NCBI RefSeq assembly: GCF_048751585.1
Contig: NZ_JAZHOB010000010.1
Coordinates: 62,001-126,000 of the forward strand
Direction of reading: 5' to 3'
From: G025836975 sp048751585
GTDB taxonomy: Bacteria > Pseudomonadota > Gammaproteobacteria > Burkholderiales > Burkholderiaceae_B
Length of the DNA: 64,000 nucleotides
The translations under genes were made by a program, and so were the position numbers. Of this stretch, positions 27,261 to 36,118 are shown piece by piece. The notes under the pieces are model-generated. The model did no database searches, was not told where the DNA came from, and worked only from the letters and a program-made list of their open reading frames with translations. Numbering within the stretch: position 1 is the first letter of the stretch; each line of letters begins with the position of its first letter.

Positions 27261-27908
27261 TCAGGCGGCCTGAGCCGTTTCGGGGTTGAAGGATCGGGAG
27301 GCCAGCGTCTTGATGCATTCGTCCGCGGTCTGGAAAGCTTGTGCGCGGCTATCGGCGCCAAGATCGGTGCCTTCGGCGCGCACGATCCGAATATCGGTGA
27401 TGCCGAAAAAGCCGAATACGGTCTTCAAATAGGTTTCCTGATGCTCCATGGCGCGTCCCGCTTCGCTGCTGGAGTAGACGCCGCCACGGCTCAGTGCCGC
27501 AATGACGGTTTTTCCGGCGGCCAGGCCGACAGGCCCGTTTTCGGTGTACTTGAAGGTGCGTCCGGCCTGGGCCAGGCGATCGATCCAGGATTTGAGCTGA
27601 GAGGGAATCGAAAAGTTGTACAAGGGCGCCCCGACGACGATGACGTCGGCGGCCATGAACTGCGAGACCAGCGCTTCAGACAGTGCGTTTTCGCGGCGCT
27701 GCGCTTCAGTCAGCGTTTCGTTCGAGGGCGGCAGGCGAAAACCCATCGCATCGCGCGAAAAGTGGCTGGGGGTCTCCTCGGCCAGGTCCAGGTAATCGAC
27801 CTGGGTGTCGGGATTGTCGTTCAGCCATTGAGCGACGGTGTCTTTGGTCAGTTTGCGCGAAACGGAATTCGAGCCGTTGATGCTTGAGTCGACGTGCAGC
27901 AATTTCAT
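27261..27908 (-). CDS. azoR: FMN-dependent NADH-azoreductase
   Basis: Flavodoxin-like azoreductase/quinone reductase of 215 residues. N-terminus MKLLHVDSSINGSNSVSRKL and the FMN loop PLYNFSIPSQLKSWIDR match the AzoR family, as does SRGGVYSS. It reduces quinones and azo dyes by two electrons, so a thiol- or quinone-stress role is likely. Divergent from a LysR regulator across 126 bp; that regulator probably controls it. Confidence 0.93.
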   Translation of the reverse strand: MKLLHVDSSINGSNSVSRKLTKDTVAQWLNDNPDTQVDYLDLAEETPSHFSRDAMGFRLPPSNETLTEAQRRENALSEALVSQFMAADVIVVGAPLYNFSIPSQLKSWIDRLAQAGRTFKYTENGPVGLAAGKTVIAALSRGGVYSSSEAGRAMEHQETYLKTVFGFFGITDIRIVRAEGTDLGADSRAQAFQTADECIKTLASRSFNPETAQAA

Positions 27909-27992
27909 AAATACTCCGGGTTCTTGGAAAAGGTTCTGGGAATGGAGTGATTATGCATTGGTGCTTAATTGTTGATAAGCTAGGAAAATTGC

Positions 27993-28008
27993 GATAGATT
28001 GTCCTATT
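27993..28008. promoter_or_regulatory. candidate LysR binding dyad
   Basis: ATAG-N6-CTAT (in GATAGATTGTCCTATT) in the azoR/LysR divergent region, about 27 bases upstream of the regulator start. Fits a LysR-type interrupted dyad; by inspection only. Confidence 0.45.
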
Positions 28009-28034
28009 TTTAAAATCAATTCAAAGGCGCCGGC

Positions 28035-28934
28035 ATGCAGGACCTGAACGATATGCTCTACTTCGCCGAAGTCGTCGGCCAGGGCAGTTTCGCCGCCGCG
28101 GGGCGTGCGCTGGGCCTGCCCAAATCGCGCCTGTCGCGCCGCGTCGCGCGGCTCGAGGATGAACTGGGCGTGCGGCTGCTGCAACGTACGACGCGCAAGC
28201 TTTCGCTGACCACCGTGGGCGAGCTGTATTACCGGCATTGCGTCGCCCTGCGTGAAGAAGCCGAGGCCGCCGCCGCCGCGGTGGCGCAAGTCCAGACCGA
28301 GCCGCGCGGCATCATCCGCGTCGTCTGCCCCGTTACGCTGGTGCAGACCGTAATAGGCCCCATGCTTCCGGACTTCCAGGAGCGCCATCCGCAGGTCCAG
28401 GTGCATATGCAGGCCAGCAATCGCGTGGTCGATCTGGTCGAAGAAGGAGTGGACGTGGCCTTGCGCGTACGCGGATCGCTGGCCGACAGCGGCAGCCTGG
28501 TCGTCAAGCAGCTGGGCCAGTCGCTGGGCGTGCTGGTGGCCAGTCCGGCGCAGCTGGAGCGGCAGGGGGCGCCGCAATTGCCAAGCGACCTGACGCTGCT
28601 GGATTCGGTGGCGATGTCGGCCAGCGACGGCCGGGCGTTCTGGAAATTGTTCGGCCCCAATGGAGCGCAATACACGGTCACGCATAAGCCGCGTTTTCTG
28701 GTTGACGACCTGCTGGCTCTGAAGTTCGCCATCGAGGGCGGCATAGGCCTGGGCGTCCTGCCGGACTATATGTGCCGCGATGAAATCGCCGATGGCAGGC
28801 TGGTGCCGGTATTGCCTGGCTGGGCGCCCCAGCCAGGCATCATTCATGCCGTGTTCGGTTCGCGCCGCGGGATGGTCCCGGCGGTCCGCGCGTTCCTGGA
28901 TTTCCTGGGCGAACGCATGCTGCCCGAGACCTAG
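28035..28934 (+). CDS. LysR-type regulator, probably of azoR
   Basis: A 299-residue LysR protein of the CrgA/DmlR group. HTH at about 1-60 (AAAGRALGLPKSRLSRRVAR), then the effector domain with GIIRVVCPVTL and DVALRVRGSLADSG. It is divergent from azoR, the standard layout for redox- or quinone-responsive LysR proteins next to an azoreductase. The link to azoR is inferred from position and the dyad between the genes. Confidence 0.9.
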   Translation: MQDLNDMLYFAEVVGQGSFAAAGRALGLPKSRLSRRVARLEDELGVRLLQRTTRKLSLTTVGELYYRHCVALREEAEAAAAAVAQVQTEPRGIIRVVCPVTLVQTVIGPMLPDFQERHPQVQVHMQASNRVVDLVEEGVDVALRVRGSLADSGSLVVKQLGQSLGVLVASPAQLERQGAPQLPSDLTLLDSVAMSASDGRAFWKLFGPNGAQYTVTHKPRFLVDDLLALKFAIEGGIGLGVLPDYMCRDEIADGRLVPVLPGWAPQPGIIHAVFGSRRGMVPAVRAFLDFLGERMLPET

Positions 28935-28974
28935 GCCCAGCGCGGGTGATGCGTCCCGGCTACGACCGGCCGGC

Positions 28975-30549
28975 TCATGGGCGGGAACATTTTTCCGTGG
29001 GCGGGATGATGCCCCAGTTCAGATCGATCATCGGGCTTTTCTCCGAGGACCAGGGCGTGTCGATCATGCCTTGCCAGCGCGCGAGTTCGAACAGGCGCAG
29101 CAATTGTGCATCGGGTTCGTCGCGAGTACGCCGGCTGTAGACCAGCAGGACTCCGCAGTCCAGCGCCGTGGCGGGATCGAGCCAGGGGGATTCCTCGTAG
29201 CGTCCATTGATGAAGACCTGGGCGTCAGGCCCGCGATGAATGGCGATATTGCCGCCAAGCCACGTATCCGATGCGATCAGCGTCAATGGAATCTCAGGCA
29301 CATGCTGTCGCCAGATTGCATCCATTTGCTGTGAAATGATGGCGCCGGGAAACATTGAGCGGGTATCGCGGCCCGAGTACCAGGCCAGCGGTCCGCGCCC
29401 GATGGCGTAGCCGACAGCCATCAGTATATGTATGGCGACGACCACGATGGCGATACGGCGCAGGGCAGTGCGCTCATCGCCGGAAATCCGCCATAGCGCA
29501 TAGAAGCCGAAAAGGATGAAGAACGTGGTGCCCCATGAGGCCACCAGGCGGGTGCCCAGCAGAGCCGAAATCAGCACCGTCGAGACAAAAGGCGTCAAGC
29601 CGACCCAGAGCAGGAAGGACCTGTCCCAGGCGGACAGTTCGGATGCATAGTATTTTTTACGCTCCACCTGCGCGTCAACGGCATAGACGGCGCGTGGAGC
29701 GGTCCTGCGGTTCCACCACGCCCAGGCCAGCCACACCGCCAGCATGGGGCTAAGCCGGGCCAACTGGTCCAGGGTGAAATCCAGGATGTGCTTGAAGGCG
29801 TCCAGGTAGCCGCTGGTATCCAGCGAGCTGTCGGCATAGCGCAAAGGCTGGAATGAATGGATGGCCAGCCAATAGACATGGGGCGAGATCACGACCACGA
29901 AGGCGGCCAGCGCCCAGGCCAGTCCCTTCAGGTTGCGCGGATCCTTGAAACTGCCTTGCCGCAGCATGAAGCACAGGAAGGCGGTGAACTGTATGACCGC
30001 GCTGTACTTGGTCATGGTGGCGATGGCGCATACCGCGCCCAGCCATAGCCAATTGCTTGCACCTTGATACCGCAAGGCGCGGTAGAACAGCCAGGTCGCG
30101 GCGGCAATCGACCAAAGCTGCACGGTGTTGTGGTTGTATATGGTTCCGCGCAAGGAGAAATAAATGCTGGTCGATACGATCAGCATGGCTATCAGCGCCT
30201 TGCGGGGCGTGGTGAATTCCCGCCCCAGCAACCAGACAAACCACAGGGCCAGGGCCGAAAAAAGCTGGCCCGCGAAAAACGTCAGCCACACCGGGCGGCC
30301 GATTATCTGGGTAAGCACATGCATGAACCACGAGGGCACCGGAGGATGCTTGTAGTAGCCCAGCTCAAGGCTGGACGCCCAGACCAGCTCTTCCATCCCA
30401 TCCAGGTCGGGCGCGCGGTGGCTGATGCCGCAAAGTATCGTCCAAAGCGCAACCATGCCCAGAAGGAGCAGCAATACCGACAGATTCAATCTGGCCGTGT
30501 CCCTGGCGCTTGCGGCTTTCTGTGCGGGTCCGATGGTGCTGGTACTCAT
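28975..30549 (-). CDS. GT39-like membrane glycosyltransferase (ArnT/PMT family)
   Basis: A 524-residue polytopic inner-membrane protein. After a first membrane helix comes the GT39-type acidic and pocket motif DLDGMEELVWASSLELGYYK followed by HPPVPSW, then about ten membrane segments and a periplasmic C-terminal domain of about 110 residues. These enzymes transfer a sugar from a polyprenyl carrier to lipid A, polymer or protein. The ATG at 30549 is preferred over a TTG at 30597 that abuts the OPT stop. Acceptor unknown. Confidence 0.8.
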   Translation of the reverse strand: MSTSTIGPAQKAASARDTARLNLSVLLLLLGMVALWTILCGISHRAPDLDGMEELVWASSLELGYYKHPPVPSWFMHVLTQIIGRPVWLTFFAGQLFSALALWFVWLLGREFTTPRKALIAMLIVSTSIYFSLRGTIYNHNTVQLWSIAAATWLFYRALRYQGASNWLWLGAVCAIATMTKYSAVIQFTAFLCFMLRQGSFKDPRNLKGLAWALAAFVVVISPHVYWLAIHSFQPLRYADSSLDTSGYLDAFKHILDFTLDQLARLSPMLAVWLAWAWWNRRTAPRAVYAVDAQVERKKYYASELSAWDRSFLLWVGLTPFVSTVLISALLGTRLVASWGTTFFILFGFYALWRISGDERTALRRIAIVVVAIHILMAVGYAIGRGPLAWYSGRDTRSMFPGAIISQQMDAIWRQHVPEIPLTLIASDTWLGGNIAIHRGPDAQVFINGRYEESPWLDPATALDCGVLLVYSRRTRDEPDAQLLRLFELARWQGMIDTPWSSEKSPMIDLNWGIIPPTEKCSRP

Positions 30550-30597
30550 GTCTTGCGTGGTTATCCTGTGGTGTTGCGGGACGGGCCGCCGTGTCAA

Positions 30598-32628
30598 TCA
30601 ATCGCGCTTCAGCGCGCGTCGCGCAAACAGCACGCACATGCCGATAAAGCCGGCAAGTCCGATCAGCGTGGCCGCGTCGGCAAAGCCCGGGCCCGCCAGC
30701 GCAAGCGGGGTGTCGCTGCCGCCCGAGCCCACCGAGACCACGATAATCATGGCCAGCACGACCCCTACCAGGCTTTCCCCGACGATAAGGCCGGATGCGA
30801 ACAGAGTGCCGCTGCGTTCGGCATGCTCCAGCCTTGGGGCGGCGTCTGTTTTCGCCGCGATTGCCTGGACTGTAATGCGGCGCCTTACGTACCATGAGAT
30901 CAGGGCCCCCACGAACAGGGCGACGACAATGGAGGGCGGAAGGTACAAGCCCATCGCGACGGCAAGCGAAGGCAGGCGGCAGTGCCTGGTGCAGCGCCCC
31001 AGCACGATGTCGATGACGATGACGGCGATGCCCGAGCCGATGCCGATAAGAATGTAGGTCCAGTCCAGCGTGTGCGCAAACAGGCCGGTCGCGATGGTGA
31101 TCATCAGGGTGGCTTGCGGCGCTGCCAGGGCTTGCGAGGCATCCATGTCGGCGCGCGGCAGGGCGCCCAGAAACCCGTAGGCGTTGTACAACAGTTCCAG
31201 CACCGGCGGGATCGCCATGGCGCCGACCACGCAGCCGATGATCAGCGCGGCCTGCTGCTTCCAGGGCGTGGCATGGACCAGCCAGCCTGTTTTCAGGTCT
31301 TGCAGATTATCGTTTGAAATGGCGGCCACGGCGATGACGACCGAGGTGCAGAAAATGGCCAGCGCGGTGAAGAACTTGACGCTGCCGGGGTCGCCCAGCA
31401 TACCTTGCGATTGGCCTATGGCGATGAAGATCAGCGATACCGCCAGGATGGAAATAATGGCGATGCCCGAGATTGGGCTGGCCGACGAGCCGACCAGGCC
31501 GGCCATATAGCCGCAGGCCGCGGCTACCAGGAAGCCGAACAGAAAGGCCAGCAATGTGCCCACCAGCACCAGCGTCCAGGCCATTCCGGCCGGCAGGCCC
31601 GCCTCGGATATGAAGGAATAGAAGGTGGCGGCCAAAAGGACGAGCATCAGCAAGGTAATGCGAAGCAGGGTTTTGGGTGAAAGGTCGGTGTCGGTGCGGG
31701 CAAGGCTGGCGGCGGCGCCCGATCCGCCTTTAAGCACGGAGAGCGATATTTTCATTCCTTCGTACATGGGCTTGATCAGCGTGATCAGAGTCCACAAGGC
31801 GGCGATGGCGATCATGCCCGCGCCGATCAGCCTGACCTTGGAAACCCAGACTTCGGTGGCGTACGAGGCCACGGATGCGCCGTCCGGCATCGGCGCGGCG
31901 GCGGTCAGCCAGGGCACGGCCACGCCCCAGGACAGGAAGACGCCGAACAGCATGGCCAGGCCGCCCACGATTCCCACCAGATAACCCGCGCCAACCAGGG
32001 CGAATGAGAAGCCCATGGGGATCTGGAATATCGCGCGTCCGGCGGTAAACCAATAGCTGGCGCTGTCGGCGGCGAGCTTGAAGCCGTTGGTCAGCAAACT
32101 GAAGCCGCCCGCAATGGCGGTGCCGGCAAGAATATGCCCAAGGCCGTTGCCGCCGCGAGCTTGTTGCGCCTTATCCTCGTCTTGCGGGTTCCCGGCGCGC
32201 AGTATTTCAGCGGCGGCAACGCCCTCGGGGTAGGGCAGGTCGCTTTTCACGACCAGGGCGTGGCGCAGCGGCACGGTGAACACGACGCCGAGTATGCCGC
32301 CGCAGGCGCAGATCATGGCGGTCTGCAGCATGGGGAAGCCCTGCCAGTAGCCCAGCATGAGCAGGGCGGGCAACACAAAGATGATCGATGACAAGGTCCC
32401 CGCGGCGGAGGCCTGGGTCTGTACGATATTGTTTTCCAGGATATTGGAATCGGCGAAGGCGCGCAGCAAGGCCATGGATATCACCGCGGCCGGTATGGAC
32501 GAGGCAAATGTCAGGCCCACCTTAAGGCCCAGGTATACATTCGACGCGGTGAAGATCAAGGTGATGATCGCACCCAATACGACGCCGCGCAGGGTAAGTT
32601 CTTTCAAGGACGAATCGGAAAAGGACAT
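30598..32628 (-). CDS. OPT family oligopeptide transporter
   Basis: A 676-residue protein with about 16 hydrophobic segments, matching bacterial OPT transporters that take up small peptides (or metal chelates in some members). Typical elements: ELTLRGVVLGAIITLIFTAS at the N-terminus, SDLPYPEGVAAAEILRAG, and GSSASPISGIAI. It lies divergently from nirK; the FNR-type box at 32676 is 48 bases from its start and could affect it too. The glycosyltransferase follows directly. Confidence 0.9.
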   Translation of the reverse strand: MSFSDSSLKELTLRGVVLGAIITLIFTASNVYLGLKVGLTFASSIPAAVISMALLRAFADSNILENNIVQTQASAAGTLSSIIFVLPALLMLGYWQGFPMLQTAMICACGGILGVVFTVPLRHALVVKSDLPYPEGVAAAEILRAGNPQDEDKAQQARGGNGLGHILAGTAIAGGFSLLTNGFKLAADSASYWFTAGRAIFQIPMGFSFALVGAGYLVGIVGGLAMLFGVFLSWGVAVPWLTAAAPMPDGASVASYATEVWVSKVRLIGAGMIAIAALWTLITLIKPMYEGMKISLSVLKGGSGAAASLARTDTDLSPKTLLRITLLMLVLLAATFYSFISEAGLPAGMAWTLVLVGTLLAFLFGFLVAAACGYMAGLVGSSASPISGIAIISILAVSLIFIAIGQSQGMLGDPGSVKFFTALAIFCTSVVIAVAAISNDNLQDLKTGWLVHATPWKQQAALIIGCVVGAMAIPPVLELLYNAYGFLGALPRADMDASQALAAPQATLMITIATGLFAHTLDWTYILIGIGSGIAVIVIDIVLGRCTRHCRLPSLAVAMGLYLPPSIVVALFVGALISWYVRRRITVQAIAAKTDAAPRLEHAERSGTLFASGLIVGESLVGVVLAMIIVVSVGSGGSDTPLALAGPGFADAATLIGLAGFIGMCVLFARRALKRD

Positions 32629-32675
32629 GAGCGGAGCGCGGTAAGGAGTTGTAGGCGGTGTGAAAGCGTCAATAT

Positions 32676-32689
32676 TTGATGTGAATCAA
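32676..32689. promoter_or_regulatory. perfect FNR/Dnr/NnrR-type box
   Basis: TTGAT-GTGA-ATCAA matches the FNR/DNR consensus at all ten fixed positions. It lies 143 bases before the nirK start and 48 bases before the divergent OPT start. This fits oxygen- or NO-responsive activation of nirK. Confidence 0.85.
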
Positions 32690-32831
32690 AGACGGCCATT
32701 CAGAATCAGGGCAAATTGTAAGCTCAGTTGTCATGGAAGCGACAAAGTTTTTAAACGTGGCCGCGGTGCTTCACAAGCGGTCCGATACGGTGACGGGACG
32801 CCAGGCGGTCCGTCCGAAAATGGGGGTATCA

Positions 32832-34220
32832 ATGAAAGCGGTGTTAATGTTTTTTGCTCTAGCCTTTTCGCTGGGGATAGGAGGGCCATCGTTCGCGGCC
32901 CATGAGGCTCCGGGCCAGGGCACGGTCACCTATACGCCCGATATCACCTTTACGCTGCGCACCAATATTGCCGATGGCAAGCTGGTGTTCGTTGGCGACG
33001 CGGGCGCCATCTCGGGCAAGGTCAATCCCGACCTGCAAGTGCCTTCGGATGCGGTTGTGCAGATCAACGTCATCAATGGCGATGGCGCCATCCACGATAT
33101 TGCGGTGCCTGAATTCGGCGCCAAGTCCGATCACATCACGGGCAAAGGCTCCGCCACGGCGATTGTGTTCCGCGCCAACAAGGACGGCACCTTCGAATAC
33201 CTGTGTACTCTGCCGGGCCACAAGGCGGCCGGCATGTTCGGCAAGCTGATCGTTGGCGAGCCGCAGAAAGCGGCCGAAAGCGATGCGCTGGATATTGCCC
33301 AGGATCCCACCGCGGTCGGCAAGCCGGTGGGCAAGCGCGGCCCCCAGACGCTGACGGTGGACCTTGAAACGACCGAAGTCGTCGGCCAGCTTGCCAGCGG
33401 CAGCACCTACAAATATTGGACTTTCAACAATAAAGTGCCTGGCCCCTTCATTCGAGTGCGGGTCGGCGATACAGTGAAGGTCAATCTTTCCAACGCCAAG
33501 GACGCATCGCATATCCACTCGGTGGACTTCCATGCCGTGACGGGTCCCGGCGGCGGCGCGGCGGTTACCCAGGTTGCGCCGGGGCAGACCAAGAGCTTCA
33601 CCTTCAAGGCGCTGCATCCCGGCCTGTACGTGTACCACTGCGCAACGCCCATGGTGGCTCAGCATATTACCAACGGCATGTACGGCATGATCCTGGTCGA
33701 GCCCGAAGGCGGCCTGTCCAAGGTCGATCGCGAGTTCTATGTCATGCAAGGCGAACTCTATACCGCCCAGAAGCACGGCGCCCAGGGCTTGCAGGAATTT
33801 TCGCTGGAAAAACTGCTGGACGAGAATCCCGAACACATGATGTTCAACGGCACCATGAACGCACTGACCGATAAGTACAAGCTGCAAGCCACGGTCGGCG
33901 AAACCGTACGCATCTTCTTTGGCGTGGGCGGCCCCAACCTGACCTCCAGTTTCCATGTCATCGGTGAAGTGTTCGACAAGGTCTACAACCTGGCGTCCTT
34001 CACCAGTCCGCCCCTGACGGACGTGCAGACGACGCTGGTCCCTCCAGGCGGCGCCACCATGGTCGAGTTCAAAGTCGACGTTCCGGGCAACTATGTTCTT
34101 GTCGACCATGCTTTGTCGCGGATGGAGAAGGGCTTGTCGGGCATCCTGACGGTTACCGGAAAAGAAGACCACTCCATCTTCCATTCCGCCGAGAAAATCG
34201 ATCCTTCGTCAGGTCATTAA
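32832..34220 (+). CDS. nirK: copper nitrite reductase with extra N-terminal cupredoxin domain
   Basis: Periplasmic nitrite reductase (nitrite to NO), 462 residues including a signal peptide (1-22). The NirK core has type 1 copper ligands His229, Cys270, His278 and Met283, type 2 ligands His234, His269 and His375, and Asp232. The short Cys270-x7-His278 loop is AniA-like. Ahead of it an additional type 1 cupredoxin domain (about 45-142) has His88, Cys125, His130 and Met135. Such fused domains can pass electrons to the core. GGGGGT precedes ATG 32832; an FNR box is upstream, a terminator downstream. Confidence 0.94.
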   Translation: MKAVLMFFALAFSLGIGGPSFAAHEAPGQGTVTYTPDITFTLRTNIADGKLVFVGDAGAISGKVNPDLQVPSDAVVQINVINGDGAIHDIAVPEFGAKSDHITGKGSATAIVFRANKDGTFEYLCTLPGHKAAGMFGKLIVGEPQKAAESDALDIAQDPTAVGKPVGKRGPQTLTVDLETTEVVGQLASGSTYKYWTFNNKVPGPFIRVRVGDTVKVNLSNAKDASHIHSVDFHAVTGPGGGAAVTQVAPGQTKSFTFKALHPGLYVYHCATPMVAQHITNGMYGMILVEPEGGLSKVDREFYVMQGELYTAQKHGAQGLQEFSLEKLLDENPEHMMFNGTMNALTDKYKLQATVGETVRIFFGVGGPNLTSSFHVIGEVFDKVYNLASFTSPPLTDVQTTLVPPGGATMVEFKVDVPGNYVLVDHALSRMEKGLSGILTVTGKEDHSIFHSAEKIDPSSGH

Positions 34221-34261
34221 GCCGTAGCGCGTCGGCTTGCGCCGACGCATGGCCAGCGGGG

Positions 34262-34297
34262 AAAAGCGGCGGGCTTCCAGGCCTGGCCGCTTTTTTA
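34262..34297 (+). terminator. rho-independent terminator after nirK
   Basis: AAAAGCGGC and GCCGCTTTT arms with a 15-base spacer and a T-run; a second hairpin GCGTCGG/CCGACGC sits just before it at 34229-34247. Confidence 0.85.
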
Positions 34298-34318
34298 TAT
34301 TTGCACGGTTTTCGTATA

Positions 34319-34330
34319 ATCGTATACAAT
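34319..34330. promoter_or_regulatory. GntR/FadR-type operator
   Basis: ATCGTATACAAT, a near-perfect dyad around GTATAC, the form typical of FCD-domain GntR sites. It overlaps the promoter region 25 bases before the GntR gene, suggesting autoregulation. Confidence 0.65.
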
Positions 34331-34354
34331 TCTACGAAAATTGAGGGAGGCATT

Positions 34355-35056
34355 ATGGAATGGCTTTTCAATGAAGTCGGCGAAAGCGAATTCGCCGAAA
34401 TAAAAAACACGTCATTGGGCAAACTGGTGCGCGATCAACTGCTCAGCCAAATCCTGGCGGGTGTTTTCGTGCCGGGCCAAGCCTTAAGGGAATCGGATCT
34501 CGTCGATCAATTGAAGGTCTCGCGCGTTCCGGTTCGGGAAGCCTTGCGCGAACTGGAAAGTTCCGGCCTGGTGGTCTCGCGCAAGCACTCCGGCGTGTAT
34601 GTTCGCGAACTGAGCGACACCGAGGTGCGCGACCTGTACGATTTCCGGGCTCTGCTGGACAGCCATGCCGGGCGCATCGCGTCGCAGTTGCCGACCGATC
34701 GCCGCCATGAATTGGTTGCCGACCTGGAGGCCAGCACCGCAGCCATGGACGCCGCGAACGAAGCTCAGAATTCGCAAGCGTATTACCGTGAAAACCTGCG
34801 TTTCCATTGGCTGTTCATTGAATATGCCGGCAACAAGGAAATTGCCAAGGCCTACCGCGAAGTCATACAAAAGCTGCATCTATCGCGCTTGAAAAACCTT
34901 TCCACGGCAGCGTATCGCGAACGCTCCAACACCGAGCACAAGCAGATCGTCAAGGCGCTTTACGACTCCAAGACCCTTGCTCATGCCAATTATTGCGCCG
35001 AGCTGCTCGATCATCACGTGATCAATGCCCACGACCGCCTGCACGGACTGGAATAA
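34355..35056 (+). CDS. GntR family regulator (FCD domain)
   Basis: A 233-residue GntR regulator. Winged HTH at about 20-85 (LVDQLKVSRVPVREALRELE), then an FCD all-helical ligand domain with metal-binding candidates His149 in LRFHWLFIEYAGN and the final HHVINAHDRLH. GGGAGG precedes ATG 34355. It starts a same-strand cluster of Bug binding protein, MmgE/PrpD protein and hydroxyacid dehydrogenase, and likely responds to a carboxylate handled by them. Confidence 0.9.
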   Translation: MEWLFNEVGESEFAEIKNTSLGKLVRDQLLSQILAGVFVPGQALRESDLVDQLKVSRVPVREALRELESSGLVVSRKHSGVYVRELSDTEVRDLYDFRALLDSHAGRIASQLPTDRRHELVADLEASTAAMDAANEAQNSQAYYRENLRFHWLFIEYAGNKEIAKAYREVIQKLHLSRLKNLSTAAYRERSNTEHKQIVKALYDSKTLAHANYCAELLDHHVINAHDRLHGLE

Positions 35057-35110
35057 CACAGCCCAGCGGCCACAGAATTTCATTCAGCTACACCAATGAG
35101 GAGACAAACC

Positions 35111-36085
35111 ATGAACCGTCGTTCATTTCTGATCAGCAGCGCGGCAGCAATGAGCCTGCCATATGCTTCGTTTGCGCAGTCCGCCTATCCGTCGCGCGCC
35201 ATCACCTATATCGTGCCGGTCTCGCCTGGCGGCGGCAGCGATTTCGTTGGCCGCGCGGTGACCGCCGCCTGGGGCAAGGAGCTGGGACAGACTTTCGTCG
35301 TAGAGAACCAGGGCGGCGCGGGCGGCATCATCGCCTGCCAGAAGACAGAACGCTCCGCTCCCAATGGCTACACCCTGATGCAAGGCTATGTGGCCACCCT
35401 GGCGACCAGTCCCGCAACGCGCAAGGTGCCTTACGATCCCATCAAGAGCTTCACCCCTGTGGGCATGATAGGCGGCACGCCCAATGTGCTCGTTGTCAAT
35501 GCCAAGCTGCCCATCAAGGACTTCAAGCAATTCGCGGTCTATGCCAAAGAGCAGGGCGGTACCGTCAATTACGGATCGGCGGGCGCGGGATCGTTGACCC
35601 ACCTGCTGATGGAACTGCTGAAACAGCATCTGGATTCCAAGATGCTGCACGTCGCCTACAAGGGTGTATCGCCCGCCTTCACCGACCTGGTCGCCGGACA
35701 AACGCAAGCCATGTTCCCGGGGTTGGCCGCCGCCGTGCCTCATCTGAAGAACGGCACGGTCAGGGCAATAGCCGTCACCGGCAAGACGCGCAACCCGCGC
35801 TTTCCCGATGTGCCTACACTTGAAGAACTGGGCGTGGGCGGATTCGACGATGTCCTGCAATGGTATGGTGTGTCCGGCCCCGCGGGAATGGATGCGGCCG
35901 TGGTCAAGACCCTGAACGACAGCCTGAACAAGGTGTTGACTCAGCCGGAACTGGCCAAGCAGCTTGAAATCGAAGCGATAGAGCCCATGCCCATGTCTCC
36001 TGGGGAATTTGCCGATTACGCCAAGCGCGACTTCGAACGCTGGGTCAAGCTTGCCAAAGAGCAGAACATTAGTTTGACTGCCTGA
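35111..36085 (+). CDS. Bug-type tripartite tricarboxylate transporter substrate-binding protein
   Basis: A 324-residue periplasmic protein of the TctC/Bug family, greatly expanded in Alcaligenaceae. Signal peptide about 1-23 (MNRRSFLISSAAAMSLPYAS), then ITYIVPVSPGGGSDFVGRAV and VVENQGGAGG, the carboxylate-binding loops. AGGAG precedes ATG 35111. The membrane subunits TctA/TctB are not adjacent. It may bring in the substrate of the downstream enzymes; the ligand cannot be named. Confidence 0.92.
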   Translation: MNRRSFLISSAAAMSLPYASFAQSAYPSRAITYIVPVSPGGGSDFVGRAVTAAWGKELGQTFVVENQGGAGGIIACQKTERSAPNGYTLMQGYVATLATSPATRKVPYDPIKSFTPVGMIGGTPNVLVVNAKLPIKDFKQFAVYAKEQGGTVNYGSAGAGSLTHLLMELLKQHLDSKMLHVAYKGVSPAFTDLVAGQTQAMFPGLAAAVPHLKNGTVRAIAVTGKTRNPRFPDVPTLEELGVGGFDDVLQWYGVSGPAGMDAAVVKTLNDSLNKVLTQPELAKQLEIEAIEPMPMSPGEFADYAKRDFERWVKLAKEQNISLTA

Positions 36086-36118
36086 TTGTTTAATTTTTTT
36101 TAAGTGAAGTGATATTCC

